Shown here in pieces: positions 16,694 to 26,778 of a DNA stretch of 64,000 bases; positions within the stretch are counted from its first letter, which is position 1; every line of letters begins with the position of its first letter. Where the stretch lies: the NCBI RefSeq assembly GCF_025370755.1, contig NZ_JAMXFC010000015.1, positions 62,001-126,000 on the forward strand, written 5' to 3'. Below the pieces are notes generated by a model. That model saw only the letters and a program-made list of their open reading frames with translations, was not told where the DNA came from and did no database searches. The stretch comes from Laspinema sp. D2d (GTDB taxonomy: Bacteria > Cyanobacteriota > Cyanobacteriia > Cyanobacteriales > Laspinemataceae). Position numbers and translations under genes: made by a program.

Positions 16694-19279
16694 ATGTCTC
16701 AGATGCTCGATCGCCAACCGGCTGGTTTATATGTTCAAACCCCTGACTTCCAGCAAATTGAGTTTCCTCTCAAACATACGGAAGTTAGCGCTCAAGTTGC
16801 CGGAAATCTCTCCCGGGTGGAAGTGACCCAAACCTTTGAAAATCCCTTTACGACGACTTTAGAAGCGGTCTATATTTTCCCGTTGCCCGATGAGGCGGCG
16901 GTGGATGAAATGTTAATTAAAATTGCCGATCGCACCATCAAAGGTCACATCAAACAACGAGAAGAAGCGCAACAGATTTACCAGCAAGCAAAACAACAGG
17001 GCCGCACTGCCGGACTCTTAGAACAAGAACGAGATAATATCTTCACTCAATCCCTGGCTAACATCCAACCCGGTGAGCAAATTGATGTGATTATTCGCTA
17101 TTCGGCCAGTCTGAAATTTGACGGGGGAAATTATGAGTTTGTTTTTCCAATGGTGGTCGGTCCCCGCTATATTCCCGGTACTCCCATTGGGGAAAATGCG
17201 GTGGGTTCAGGGTCGGCACCGGGGCCGATGTCTCAAAATCAAAATACCGATTTAGTTCCCGATGCTGCTCGATTAAATGCGCCTATTTTACCGGCGGGAA
17301 CTCGTTCCGGTCATGATATCAATATGACGGTAGAAATTGATGCCGGAGTGAACATCCAAGGGGTACGATCGCCCTCTCATCAATTGCATATTTCTCAGGA
17401 TGGACAACGGGTACTTGTGGGTTTAGTTGGCAGTGATACGATTCCCAATAAAGACTTTATTCTCCGCTATCAAGTAGCCGGAGAAACCACCCAATCTACC
17501 GTTTTAACTCAACAGAATGACCAAGGGGGACATTTTGCTCTGTATCTCATCCCGGCCCTGGACTATGCCCCAGAAAAAATTGTCCCCAAAGATGTAGTCT
17601 TTTTAATTGATACGTCGGGTTCTCAAATGGGTCCTCCGTTGCGCCAATGTCAAGCCTTAATGTGCCGCTTTATTCAAGGGCTAAACCCCAATGATACTTT
17701 TAGTATTATCAATTTTGCTAATACAACCCAGCAACTCTCTCCGGTTCCCCTTCCGAATACCGGCCCAAATCAATCTCGGGCGATTTCCTATATTAATCAA
17801 TTGAGTGCGGGCGGCGGAACGGAAATGTTGCAGGGAATTCAAGCGGTGCTAAATTTCCCGGTGACCGATCCAGGAAGGTTACGGACGATTGTCCTATTAA
17901 CCGATGGATATATCGGGAATGAAAATCAAATTCTATCGGAAGTGCAGCGCCATTTAAAACCAGGAAATCGTCTGTATAGTTTTGGTGCGGGAAGTTCGGT
18001 GAATCGGTTTTTGCTGAATCGGATTGCAGAAATTGGACGGGGGATTTCTTATGTAATTCGCTATGATGAAGCACCGGATGCAACAGTAGAACGGTTCTTC
18101 CGACAGATTAATAATCCAGTTTTGGCTAATATTCAGGTGACTTGGGAAGGTGAGGGCGAGTCTCCGGTGATTTATCCAGCGATCGCACCGGATTTGTTTG
18201 CAGAACAACCCCTGGTTTTATTTGGACGCAAAGCAGATGCTGTGCCGGGAACTTTGCAGGTGTCGGGAATGACGGCTGGGGGAATCCGCTATCAGCAACA
18301 GTTTGAGATGAATTTTCAGCCCAAAGGGAATCCGGCAGTGGCTCAATTGTGGGGACGGTCCCGGATTAAAGCCTTGATGAATCAGATGGTGAGTGGAGAA
18401 ACCAAGTCCGGAGTTGAAGCAGTCACCCAGACGGCGATCGCCTATCAATTACTATGCCAATATACAGCCTTTGTTGCCGTTAGCGAGGAGGTGCGCACGG
18501 ATCATCCCGAGGCATTGGTTTCGGTGCAAGTGCCGGTGGAAATGCCTGAAGGAATTACCCATGAGGGGGTTTTTGGTTTCATGGGCACTGTAGGCGCAAC
18601 CGATCCGGCGACAACAGTACAGAAGAGTGCGATCTCTCCTCAGCGCGCGATGGCACCGAGTCCTTCCCTAGAGATCAATTTTCTTCCAGAACGGTCAGAG
18701 TACATCCCTCCCACTGGGCGATCGGTTCAATCCCTGGCAAAGTCCAAGTCTTTCACACCCTCGATGCCACAACGCTTGGTGGAAAAGGTGCGATCGCTGT
18801 TTTCCGGAGAATCCTCCGACAGTGGGGATGCTGATGTTGCCGATATGGATATGGAGGGACAATTCCCCCTTGGTAGTCTTGGTGAGGCGGAAGATGAATC
18901 GTTATCAGTTCCCAAATTTGAGGCCCCTCCTCAATTGGCAGCCCCTTCAGAATCGGGTAAACTCACTTTTCAAGCGCCACAACCGCCAATCCCGCGATTG
19001 CGGTTAGAGATTGTGAGTGTGACAGGATTAGAAGCTGAGGCGATCGCCTTGCTGACTCAACATCTACAATCGATACCGCTTCCTCCGGGGATGAGTGGGG
19101 AACTGGTTTGGGAGTTGCGGATTACTCAAGGACAAGTTAAACAGGTGATGCTGGATGATGAGCAGTCTTCTGGGGATGATCCAGAACTGATTGAGGTGAT
19201 CCGGCGATCGCTGTTTACCTGGCGATCGGGACTCTCCCTCTCCACTACCGTACTACTGCGGGTGAGGATTTCTGCTTAG
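16694..19279 (+). CDS. VIT and von Willebrand factor A domain protein
   Basis: 861 residues from ATG 16694, preceded at 8 nt by GGAGG; an ATG five codons earlier overlaps that Shine-Dalgarno. Residues about 10-130 are a VIT domain (EVTQTFENPFTTTLEAVYIF, REEAQQIYQQAKQQGRTAGL), as in inter-alpha-trypsin inhibitor heavy chains. Residues about 290-470 are a vWA domain with the MIDAS motif DTSGSQM. A Pro/Ser-rich linker (about 650-770) leads to a small C-terminal domain (LRLEIVSVTG ... LFTWRSGLSLSTTVLLRVRIS) similar in layout to TonB/AgmX C-terminal domains. No signal peptide is seen, so location is unclear. Family members are often large complex-forming or surface proteins; the function is unknown. 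A strong terminator follows. Confidence 0.88.
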   Translation: MSQMLDRQPAGLYVQTPDFQQIEFPLKHTEVSAQVAGNLSRVEVTQTFENPFTTTLEAVYIFPLPDEAAVDEMLIKIADRTIKGHIKQREEAQQIYQQAKQQGRTAGLLEQERDNIFTQSLANIQPGEQIDVIIRYSASLKFDGGNYEFVFPMVVGPRYIPGTPIGENAVGSGSAPGPMSQNQNTDLVPDAARLNAPILPAGTRSGHDINMTVEIDAGVNIQGVRSPSHQLHISQDGQRVLVGLVGSDTIPNKDFILRYQVAGETTQSTVLTQQNDQGGHFALYLIPALDYAPEKIVPKDVVFLIDTSGSQMGPPLRQCQALMCRFIQGLNPNDTFSIINFANTTQQLSPVPLPNTGPNQSRAISYINQLSAGGGTEMLQGIQAVLNFPVTDPGRLRTIVLLTDGYIGNENQILSEVQRHLKPGNRLYSFGAGSSVNRFLLNRIAEIGRGISYVIRYDEAPDATVERFFRQINNPVLANIQVTWEGEGESPVIYPAIAPDLFAEQPLVLFGRKADAVPGTLQVSGMTAGGIRYQQQFEMNFQPKGNPAVAQLWGRSRIKALMNQMVSGETKSGVEAVTQTAIAYQLLCQYTAFVAVSEEVRTDHPEALVSVQVPVEMPEGITHEGVFGFMGTVGATDPATTVQKSAISPQRAMAPSPSLEINFLPERSEYIPPTGRSVQSLAKSKSFTPSMPQRLVEKVRSLFSGESSDSGDADVADMDMEGQFPLGSLGEAEDESLSVPKFEAPPQLAAPSESGKLTFQAPQPPIPRLRLEIVSVTGLEAEAIALLTQHLQSIPLPPGMSGELVWELRITQGQVKQVMLDDEQSSGDDPELIEVIRRSLFTWRSGLSLSTTVLLRVRISA

Positions 19280-20110
19280 AGTATTACCGCGATAACCGGA
19301 AGATTGCCACAACCGACATTGCACCCGGGACCCAAGGCGGGGGGTAACGACAAATACCATCGGCAAACGAGCCTTTAACCCCCCGCCTTGTTCTTTTTCT
19401 CTGGGCGATAGAAATCTTTACAATTAATTTAGTTTTTTCTGTCCTCAGAGGCTAGTCAAAACCAAAGCACCGTGCTATCTTTATTAAACCGCTTTTCCAA
19501 ATGAAGTCAAAAGCGGTTGAACGACGATGCTATTGCCCAAGCTTCAAACCGTCCCCAGTGGAGTTAGCTGAAGTCAATCGATAGCCCGTCCTAAAGTCCG
19601 AGTGGGGAGTGAGAAAAGTTCGCCTGTGCTCAGGTTACAGCGCCGATCGCTGTTCTGAAAGCAGAGCGGTTCAGTCTTAAGGCAAACCATTGGCTACAAT
19701 CTCGGGTAAACATCCAGCGCCGTTAGGGTCGGTGGAAATGGATACATCGATTGATTGATCTCAGAGACAGAAAACCCCGAGTCATCCTCAGCGTAACCCG
19801 TTGAATTGAACCTCGCCGTTAACCGCATCAACGAGTATTTACCAATCCGGTTCCCGTCCATTTGTACTGGGCTGATCAAAGCTTAAGGGGGTTTTGGATC
19901 TTGCACCGGAAGTCAGATCTCCCAACCCAGATGCCAAAACAAACGCCCCAGGCACGAGTTTAGAAACGGAAGTCTAGGGCGACGCAAAATTCGGATTTAG
20001 AAATCTACCTTAGATTCTGCTATCTTCCCTGCCTGGAGGTAGAGGTAGTTGAGTGATTTACGCCGAATAATTTTAATCAATAACAAAACAAAAGGTTGAA
20101 AAAAAAAATT
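19280..20110. other. Long spacer with hairpins, no gene recognised
   Basis: Contains the terminator at 19333-19390, a 10-bp hairpin AACCGCTTTT/AAAAGCGGTT (19487-19496 and 19509-19518), and GC-rich text from 19540 to 19700 that could fold but matches no RNA family I recognise. Short ORFs on both strands lack Shine-Dalgarno sites and family features. Confidence 0.4.
19333..19390 (+). terminator. Intrinsic terminator of the VIT/vWA gene
   Basis: CAAGGCGGGGGG (19333-19344) pairs with CCCCCCGCCTTG (19379-19390), a perfect 12-bp stem with a 34-nt loop, followed by TTCTTTTTCT. It stands 54 bp after the stop codon. Confidence 0.75.
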
Positions 20111-20326
20111 GTGAAATTCTCTAACAATTACGGACATTTGGTCAAATTTTTACAAGAGGAGTTGGCGCTGTCGCCTTCTTCCATCGATATGGCCCTACGT
20201 CATGGAGAACAAAATCTCGGTCCTTTACCGATGATCCTGTGGCAGTATGGGTTAGTTTCCCTAGAACAGCTTGAGCGAATCTTCGACTGGTTGGAGAACC
20301 GAACAGTGATCGACGGAAATTTCTAA
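20111..20326 (+). CDS. DUF2949 family small cyanobacterial protein
   Basis: 71 residues from GTG 20111; a TTG at 20096 would add five lysine-rich residues. The conserved block LVKFLQEELALSPSSIDMALRHGEQNLGPLPMILWQYGLVSLEQLERIFDWLE fills almost the whole protein and matches DUF2949, a family confined to cyanobacteria and of unknown function. The order of short helices suggests a compact helical fold. The start is uncertain because no good Shine-Dalgarno is visible before an A-run. A perfect terminator lies about 125 bp downstream. Confidence 0.8.
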   Translation: MKFSNNYGHLVKFLQEELALSPSSIDMALRHGEQNLGPLPMILWQYGLVSLEQLERIFDWLENRTVIDGNF

Positions 20327-20452
20327 ATCGGAGGATCAACCCGGATGAGACTTGATAGAACTGAGGATGCAGTCAATCGTGAGCATTAAGGTTTTACCTG
20401 GAAACAGTAAGTGGGCGATCGCATTCTTGTCTAAATTCAATAGAAAAATTTA

Positions 20453-20489
20453 AGATTTCCGATTCTGACCTAGAAACGGAAATCTTTTT
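20453..20489 (+). terminator. Intrinsic terminator after the DUF2949 gene
   Basis: AGATTTCCG (20453-20461) pairs perfectly with CGGAAATCT (20477-20485), followed by TTTT (20486-20489). The rest of the 20327-20673 spacer shows no gene. Confidence 0.75.
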
Positions 20490-20673
20490 AAGTATTGAAT
20501 GAATCCGTTCGCTATCCAGGCGGGAATAGGCCATGTGATAGAGTCAGTTGATAGAGAAAGGGCGATCGCCTTGGCACCGCACCCTCCCCTACAACCATCT
20601 GATCATTCCAGCCTCAATTCTTAAAAAATACTAAAATTTTAAAAACAAATCCGTGACGAGCCTGGGATTGAAG

Positions 20674-20877
20674 CTAGAGAGGTTGTCGCGAAACGTGCTT
20701 TTCAAAGTAAGCTTGGGTTTGTTGTAATAACTGTTCTCGACTATCGCCAGCGGCTTGAGTCAGCGTCGGGACTAAATTCCGCGCTTGTAACGTCATGTGA
20801 AGCTGTAGGTGTGCCACATACTCACTGATATCTTCACGAACGATAGCAGAGTGGTGTTGATTCAGATTGTTAGCCAA
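20674..20877 (-). CDS. Small hypothetical protein, 67 residues
   Basis: No family recognised. The start is TTG at 20877, supported by AAGGAG (20889-20884) with a 6-nt gap. The product is hydrophilic and mostly helical (NLNQHHSAIVREDISEYVAHL, then ESREQLLQQTQAYFEK-like amphipathic text), with no cysteines, signal peptide or membrane segment. It stands alone between two spacers. The clear Shine-Dalgarno is the main reason to accept it. Confidence 0.55.
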   Translation of the reverse strand: MANNLNQHHSAIVREDISEYVAHLQLHMTLQARNLVPTLTQAAGDSREQLLQQTQAYFEKHVSRQPL

Positions 20878-20889
20878 AGTGTTCTCCTT

Positions 20890-21270
20890 ACCTCAACTCG
20901 CGTCAAGTCCAATATCAATAAAAGTTACCATTAGTTGTACAAAACGTCTAGCTTTGCAACAAAGCTTAACGTTAGGGACTCCTTCTGTCGCGTTCTGTAA
21001 CGTTTTGATTGCCACCGCTATTACAAATCGGGTCTGTGCAGGGGCCAAGTGGCTCCCTCCCCCCATTGACCGAGGGACCCCTAAAGACCAGAAAGATGTA
21101 AAAATCCCCAGAACTTGCTAAAACAAAAATAGGTGCAGCTTTCCTCAGACTCAGAAGCTTAGAAAAACTGCCCGAATTTCCAGGTGCTGAAGAATGTAGC
21201 TAACAATCAAGCTATTGCCTGTACCTCATCGCTCCTTTAACCCTATAGCCGACTTGTTGGAGCTGAACTC
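20890..21270. other. Divergent spacer before the histidine kinase
   Basis: No gene or RNA recognised. It holds the promoters for the small minus-strand gene and for the histidine kinase; I cannot assign -35/-10 boxes with confidence. Confidence 0.4.
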
Positions 21271-24108
21271 ATGTTGTACTCCCCAGAGAATTTCGACCTG
21301 CTCAAGATATTTTTGGAACAGACCCCCCAGGCAATAGCGATGGTCGATCGCCAGATGCGATATTTGTTTGCCAGTCGCCAATGGTTGCGAGACTGCGGTT
21401 TCGACGATCGCGATGGCATCCCCCACTCCCCAGACTCTTCGCCAATGGAGACTCCGACTCTACCCGTGGAGTCGATTCTGGGTCGTTCTCATTATGAAAT
21501 TCTGCCTCGGTTTAGCTCTTTCCAACCGACAACCGACAACCCCGAGGAATCAGGCGATAGAGACTCAGCGCTTTCCCTCGACTCCTGGAAAGAGGTACAA
21601 GCGGTTTGTTTGGCAGGGGGGGTACAATCCTGGGAGGAAGAGTTGGGCTTCGATGGCGATCGCCCATTTCGAGTCAAGTGGGAGGTGCATCCCTGGAAAA
21701 CCGAGACGGGTGAAATCGGTGGATTGCTGCTGTTGCGAGAAACGACAGAGAGGACCCCAGGAAATGGAGACCCTTTCAATCAATTCTCTGCCAAAGCATC
21801 TAGCAATTCCCACCGGCGATCGCGATCGGATGAAAGCGATTTGCGCCGCCAAAGTCAGATTCTCGTGGAACTGGCACGAAGCAAAACCCAGAATGAGGGG
21901 AATTTAGAAGCGGCGATCGCGGAAATTACCGAAGCTGCCGCCAATACCCTAGCCATAGAACGAGTAGGAGTCTGGTTGTACGATCATCACCAGACTGAGA
22001 TTACCTGTATCAATCTCTATGAACGCACCGAGCGCCTGCATTCCTCCGGCAGTCTGCTCCTCACCGCTCCCTATCCTCAATACTTCCAAGCGTTAGAAAC
22101 CGAACGTGCCATCTCCATCAATCATGCCATCACCGATCCCCGAACCCGCGATTTAGCCGATACCTACCTCATCCCCCTCGGCATTACCTCCAAATTAGAT
22201 GCACCCATTCGTATTGGCGGCAAAATCGTGGGGATTGTTTGCTGCGAACATCGCGGCATCCCTCGCCGGTGGAAATTAGGAGAACGGAACTTTGCGGCTT
22301 CCATTGCCGATTATACTGCCCTGGCCTTAGAAACCCACGATCGCATCAAAACTCAAACTGAACTTGAAACCGCCAACGACCAACTCCAGGCGGTTTTAGA
22401 TGCCGTTCCCGGCAGTATTTCTTGGTTTAGTTCTGATTTAGTTTATCTTGGAGTCAATGGCTACTTAGCGAAAACTTTTAACGCCAATCCCGAGACTTTC
22501 CTGGGGAAAAAAATCGGCTTTTTACAAGGTTCACCGAAATTTAACCATTTGGTCCCGGAGTTTTTTGACAATCCGGCAAAAGAAGCACAGCATGAAATTG
22601 AGATGTTGGTTCGCGGGGTGAATCGGCACTTTTTGGTAGTGTCTCACAAATATCAACAGGGACAGGCAGCCGTCTTTATCGGATTTGATATTACCGCGCG
22701 CAAAGCCGCTGAAGCTGCACTTCAAAAAGCCAATGAGGAACTGGAAACCCGCGTTGCCGAACGCACTAAAGATTTAACCGAGGCGATCGACCAATTGCAA
22801 TCGGAAATTCGCAATCGCAGTCTCCTGGAAGAAACCCGCGACGTTTTGGAATTTTCCATCAACAATGCAGCGGATTCCGTATTTTGGCTGACTCCCGATG
22901 GCCGCTTTTTCTACGTTAACGATGCCGCTTGCATCACGTTGAACTACTCCCGCAAAGAACTGCTTTCCCTGAGTGTTCATGACATCAACCCCGATTTACC
23001 CGCCGAAGTTTGGCCGGAATACTGGGAGGAAATCAAAGAATTTGGGTCCGTCCGTTTGGAATGTCATCACCGCACTAAAGATAATCAGAGTTTTCCCGTA
23101 GAAATTACCATTAATTATTTCCAAATTAAGGGGAAAGAATACAACTGCATTTTTGCTCGGGATATTACGGAAGCCAAACGAGTTGAAACGGAATTGCAAA
23201 GAGCAAAAGCCACGGCAGAAGCTGCAAATTTGGCAAAAAGTGCGTTTTTTGCCAATATGAGCCATGAATTGCGGACGCCTTTGACAACAATTATCAGCTA
23301 TAGCGATTTATTGCAGGAAGACGCGAAAGAGTTAGGGGTCAGCAATCGGGCTTTCTTTGGAGATTTGCAACAGATTAATAAAGCGGGGAAAGATTTGTTA
23401 GTCGCGATCGATGATATTTTGGATTATTCTAAGATTGAGTTGGGTCGGATGCAACTGGAAGTCGAATGCTTTGAAGTAGGTGAGGCGATCGCCATCATTC
23501 TGGCGGAGATTGAACATAAACTGATTACCAATAATAATACCTTGACAATGGGAGGGGATGCGGAGTGGGGGACAATATGCACCGATCGCCATAAACTACA
23601 GCAGGTGTTGTGGCACTTACTCGATAATGCCACCAAGTTTACCGAAAATGGGGCGATCGCCTTAGAAATTACCCGAGAAGACACCCCAGATTTCCGGGTC
23701 TTAAGTGCCGCCTCCAAATTCAGTAAACCGGAACTAGAAGCCGCCGAAGAATGGGTTGTATTTCGAGTCCGCGACAACGGCATTGGCATCAACGCAGAAC
23801 AACTGCAAGAGCTATTTGAACCCTTTAGCCAAATCCACACCACTAATACCCATCATCCTGCGGGGACCGGATTAGGATTAGCCGTCGCCCGGAGTTTATG
23901 CCAATTAATGGGAGGGGATTTATTTGTAGAAAGTTACCCCGGAGTGGGTTCTACGTTCACCGTTTACCTCCCAGCAAATCTGCCCGTGAGTTCCTTAAAT
24001 GCAGAGGTAATCAAGCCAAAACTTACCGAAAAAATTTCCGAACTCCTTCCCCAGGAAGATGAAACCCAGTGGACGGAAGAAGAAGGATGGGTATTTGATG
24101 ATGAGTAA
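21271..24108 (+). CDS. PAS-GAF-PAS-PAS sensor histidine kinase
   Basis: 945 residues, no membrane segment seen, so probably cytoplasmic. Order: PAS (about 10-150), GAF (about 195-360), PAS (about 365-475), a coiled-coil linker (KANEELETRVAERTKDLTEAI, about 490-515), PAS (about 525-640), HisKA with the H-box ANMSHELRTPL (His665), and HATPase_c with DNATKF, DNGIGINAEQLQELFEPF and GTGLGLAVARSL. The GAF domain has no obvious conserved chromophore cysteine in the usual position, so bilin binding is not supported. There is no receiver domain or adjacent response regulator, so it signals to a partner elsewhere. Confidence 0.92.
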   Translation: MLYSPENFDLLKIFLEQTPQAIAMVDRQMRYLFASRQWLRDCGFDDRDGIPHSPDSSPMETPTLPVESILGRSHYEILPRFSSFQPTTDNPEESGDRDSALSLDSWKEVQAVCLAGGVQSWEEELGFDGDRPFRVKWEVHPWKTETGEIGGLLLLRETTERTPGNGDPFNQFSAKASSNSHRRSRSDESDLRRQSQILVELARSKTQNEGNLEAAIAEITEAAANTLAIERVGVWLYDHHQTEITCINLYERTERLHSSGSLLLTAPYPQYFQALETERAISINHAITDPRTRDLADTYLIPLGITSKLDAPIRIGGKIVGIVCCEHRGIPRRWKLGERNFAASIADYTALALETHDRIKTQTELETANDQLQAVLDAVPGSISWFSSDLVYLGVNGYLAKTFNANPETFLGKKIGFLQGSPKFNHLVPEFFDNPAKEAQHEIEMLVRGVNRHFLVVSHKYQQGQAAVFIGFDITARKAAEAALQKANEELETRVAERTKDLTEAIDQLQSEIRNRSLLEETRDVLEFSINNAADSVFWLTPDGRFFYVNDAACITLNYSRKELLSLSVHDINPDLPAEVWPEYWEEIKEFGSVRLECHHRTKDNQSFPVEITINYFQIKGKEYNCIFARDITEAKRVETELQRAKATAEAANLAKSAFFANMSHELRTPLTTIISYSDLLQEDAKELGVSNRAFFGDLQQINKAGKDLLVAIDDILDYSKIELGRMQLEVECFEVGEAIAIILAEIEHKLITNNNTLTMGGDAEWGTICTDRHKLQQVLWHLLDNATKFTENGAIALEITREDTPDFRVLSAASKFSKPELEAAEEWVVFRVRDNGIGINAEQLQELFEPFSQIHTTNTHHPAGTGLGLAVARSLCQLMGGDLFVESYPGVGSTFTVYLPANLPVSSLNAEVIKPKLTEKISELLPQEDETQWTEEEGWVFDDE

Positions 24109-24135
24109 TCTCAAATCTAGTTAATTGCTACATCG

Positions 24136-24186
24136 GGTGCGTCAGATTATTAACTGAATTTCAAGGACAGAAGACTCTGACGCACC
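24136..24186. repeat. 11-bp perfect inverted repeat GGTGCGTCAGA
   Basis: GGTGCGTCAGA (24136-24146) and TCTGACGCACC (24176-24186) pair perfectly around a 29-nt loop, 28 bp past the histidine kinase stop. GGTGCGT...ACGCACC hairpins are a known dispersed type in cyanobacterial spacers. There is no T-run, so a repeat is more likely than a terminator. Confidence 0.55.
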
Positions 24187-24288
24187 GGATTATTAACCCT
24201 TTTAAAAAACCAGATTAACCCTTAACCTGGTGACTTCCCTATTTTAAAGGTGGAAATTTAAACCCATTGTCTCAACTCTTCAACAACT

Positions 24289-24564
24289 ATGAATTTGAAA
24301 CAAAATTTACAACAAAACCGAGCAGAAATATTAGCCATTGCTAACAGATAGGGTGCATTTAATGTCCGAATATTTGAATCGGTTGGCCGAGGAGAAGAAA
24401 CCGAGAATAGCGATATAGATTTTTTAAATGATTACGATTTATATAAGATTTCTCCTTGGTTTCCGGTGGGATTAATCGATGATTTAGAAAAGCTATTAAA
24501 TCGGAAAGTTGATGTAGTAACAGCCCAATCATTTCATTATTTTATTAAAAAAATTTTAAATTAG
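24289..24564 (+). pseudogene. Decayed MNT-type nucleotidyltransferase (antitoxin)
   Basis: Reading frame 1 from ATG 24289 gives MNLKQNLQQNRAEILAIANR, then an in-frame TAG (24349-24351), then GAFNVRIFESVGRGEETENS with DIDFLNDYDLYKISPW and DVVTAQSFHYFIKKILN to a TAG at 24562. This is a near full-length minimal nucleotidyltransferase, the antitoxin type of MNT/HEPN modules. The active-site motif normally reads GSxARGxxxxxSDID; here the Gly of GS is Glu (ESVGRG), and the usual V/L after DIDF is changed. One nonsense codon plus motif loss marks a dead gene. The downstream toxin start survives at 24576. Confidence 0.75.
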
Positions 24565-24575
24565 GCAATAGAGCT

Positions 24576-24620
24576 ATGAAAGAAAGCAGAATCTATTTAA
24601 TATCAAGTCTGGTAGGTTAA
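24576..24620 (+). pseudogene. Remnant of a HEPN (DUF86-type) toxin gene start
   Basis: ATG 24576 starts 11 nt after the antitoxin frame and reads MKESRIYLIS before leaving the family pattern and stopping at 24618-24620. HEPN partners of MNT genes often open with a closely similar sequence (M-K-x-x-R-x-Y-L-I-H). Only about ten codons remain; the catalytic R-x4-6-H region is gone. Confidence 0.45.
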
Positions 24621-25243
24621 TCTAAAAAATCCTTTCTTACTCTTCTCCCCCTTCTCTCCAAAGGATGGAGGTTGGAGGGTTAGGTGAATGTAGCTGATCG
24701 AGCCAATATGATCCAATTCATATTGGAGATTGCTTAAAGCGAATAAAATCCTATACAGTTACGGAAGAGATAGCTTTTATAAAAAACAGAGAAAAGCGAA
24801 ACATTCTCTCAATCTTATGTGAGATAAATAAGATAAATTCAAAAAAATTTTAAACGAACTCTGAGGGAAGTGAGCCGATCGCCTAACCAACCTGGGCAAC
24901 TCTTCTCGTGACTCGTTCCGATTACACCTGGGCTGAGGAAGCGACTACCTCGGGACTCTACCCCACGGGCTGGATGCTGGTCAAGTTGGTAAATTGTATA
25001 AAATTTAACAGCGAAAAAGCTATTGTTACGATCGCTCTCCTGCTGCTGAGACTGGAGAGCAAATAGAGCAGCCCGGTGATCGAACCTGGATTGGGTCCTC
25101 CAGAAAAAAATTCTGATTGTCATCAAGCGATCGCAACGGGTCATCAGGCGATCGATACTGCTATCTCCCGATCACCTTGATTCTGATTCCCACCTCTGAG
25201 CAATCCCGTCTGATTTGAGCCAGACTCTTAGAAAGTGACCCAA
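24621..25243. other. AT-rich spacer with no gene recognised
   Basis: Follows the toxin-antitoxin remnant. No ORF with family features; the 101-residue minus-strand ORF at 24839-25144 has no Shine-Dalgarno and low-complexity composition. The deleted toxin body and flanking relic sequence may account for part of it. Confidence 0.4.
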
Positions 25244-25732
25244 TTAGGGCCTCAGACCTCTCGCTCCTTCTACATCCGCACCAAATAGATTCACCTCATT
25301 AAGATTCGCACCTTGAAAATTCGCCCGCCTCAAATCCGCACCATAAAAATTGGCTTTACTCAGATCCGCCGCGTTCAGGTTGGCGTCTGAAAGTACACTC
25401 CCCAGCAGATTAGCGGTACTTAAATTGGCGGCATTGAGATTCGCTGCCGACAGATTAGCCAGTTGAAAATTAGCACCTGTCATATCCGCACCTTTCAAGT
25501 CTGCTGTACTCAAGTTTGAACCACTGAGGTTTGCACCAATCAAGTTAGCATCAGTTAACACCGCACCTTGTAAGTCGATACCACTCAAGTCAGCACCATT
25601 GAGATTACACCTGGGACAGACTTTGGTCATTCGTAACTGTTGGAGGTCGGTGGCATTTGGTTCGGCTGCTACTGGAATGGCTACAGAGAGGGAAGTTAAC
25701 AGCATGACAGTCACGGCAATTACTTCTTTCAT
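25244..25732 (-). CDS. Secreted pentapeptide-repeat protein
   Basis: 162 residues from ATG 25732, chosen because it begins a signal peptide (MKEVIAVTVMLLTSLSVAIP with a VAAE cleavage-like site) and has GGGAG upstream; the longer frame adds 21 unlikely residues. After KVCPRCNLNGADL come about twenty A(D/N)LxX pentapeptides (LSGIDLQGAVLTDANLIGANL...) forming a right-handed beta-helix. The Cys pair before the repeats is common in exported cyanobacterial members. It is probably periplasmic or lumenal. Function unknown; repeats of this kind act in protein binding. Confidence 0.85.
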   Translation of the reverse strand: MKEVIAVTVMLLTSLSVAIPVAAEPNATDLQQLRMTKVCPRCNLNGADLSGIDLQGAVLTDANLIGANLSGSNLSTADLKGADMTGANFQLANLSAANLNAANLSTANLLGSVLSDANLNAADLSKANFYGADLRRANFQGANLNEVNLFGADVEGARGLRP

Positions 25733-26778
25733 AGCACTCCCGCTATTCAGCATAGTTTGGCACTCGATCACCCGTTCATTATTTAGCATACACAACCTGG
25801 TTAGTTTGAGTTAAAAAAAGATCGATTCATAAAAACAATGGCACTCAATTATCCATGATTCTTGATAGTTCAGGTCATTATGTATCCTCTCAACTCCAAT
25901 TTTAATTCGGGGTTGTTGACGGAAAAGGCTGACCATTGTTCAAGAATTCGACGGGAATCATCTAATCCTAGAAGGGACAGGGGATCGTTGTCCTCCCCTT
26001 CAGGATCACGGTTTTGAGAAGGCGATCGCCGGTGGGAGAGATACCCCTAGCTGGGCGATCGCACCGAAGTGGTATCGAATGTTGCCGGGGAATTCCTTCC
26101 GGGAGGCAGAGGGGGTGAGAGATGCTAGTCACGCACTTGAGTGATGGAGTAGACTGCCTTGAAAAGAGGGATTCCACAGGAATGGTCTCGGGATCTGAAT
26201 CTCAAGAGTGTTCTCTCTAGTTACCCAACTCGCGAGAGATCCCCAACTTTCCGGAAATCATATCACCGGGACTCTTCTGCATTCCCTACATTTAGTCGTA
26301 AGTTTAATCAGATTGCCCTATGCCTTTAGACGGAAAAAATTAAAAAATTGTCCCTGAGTTTGTGTCGAGGATTTGCCAATTCCGAAGCTGGGAGAGCCAG
26401 CCTGCAACGCTCTAAACCCGGTTTATTTTTGGCTCATCCTGATTATAGTTTATAGAAGAGAGAATATCGAAAAATTTATCCCAATGGGTTGAGGAGCGAA
26501 TATCACAGATGAACGGCTAATAGTTGGGGTAAATCCGTTGAGTTCTCAAGTTGGGGTCATAATTTTGGGGGTTAGATTTAGCTGCGGGTGAGCAGGATTC
26601 TAACCTTTAGCAATGGGCAACTATAGTGAATCTCAATGACTGGGACAAGTCCTCTCCTTGAAGGGAGCATTTTGCTCCCTCTGCGGAATTCTATTGTTCT
26701 CATCCTTTAGACTCACCTATCTAGTGCTGGTCTAAATTCAATTAAGGGTACAGGGAACCGATTGGAGGGATAAAACGG
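25733..26778. other. Long spacer, no gene recognised
   Basis: About 1 kb with two HIP1 sites near 26020 and 26055 and a 7-bp hairpin AGGGAGC/GCTCCCT (26662-26680) about 100 bp past the crr6 stop, which may terminate that gene. A 69-residue minus-strand ORF at 25968-26177 lacks support. No RNA family recognised. Confidence 0.4.
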
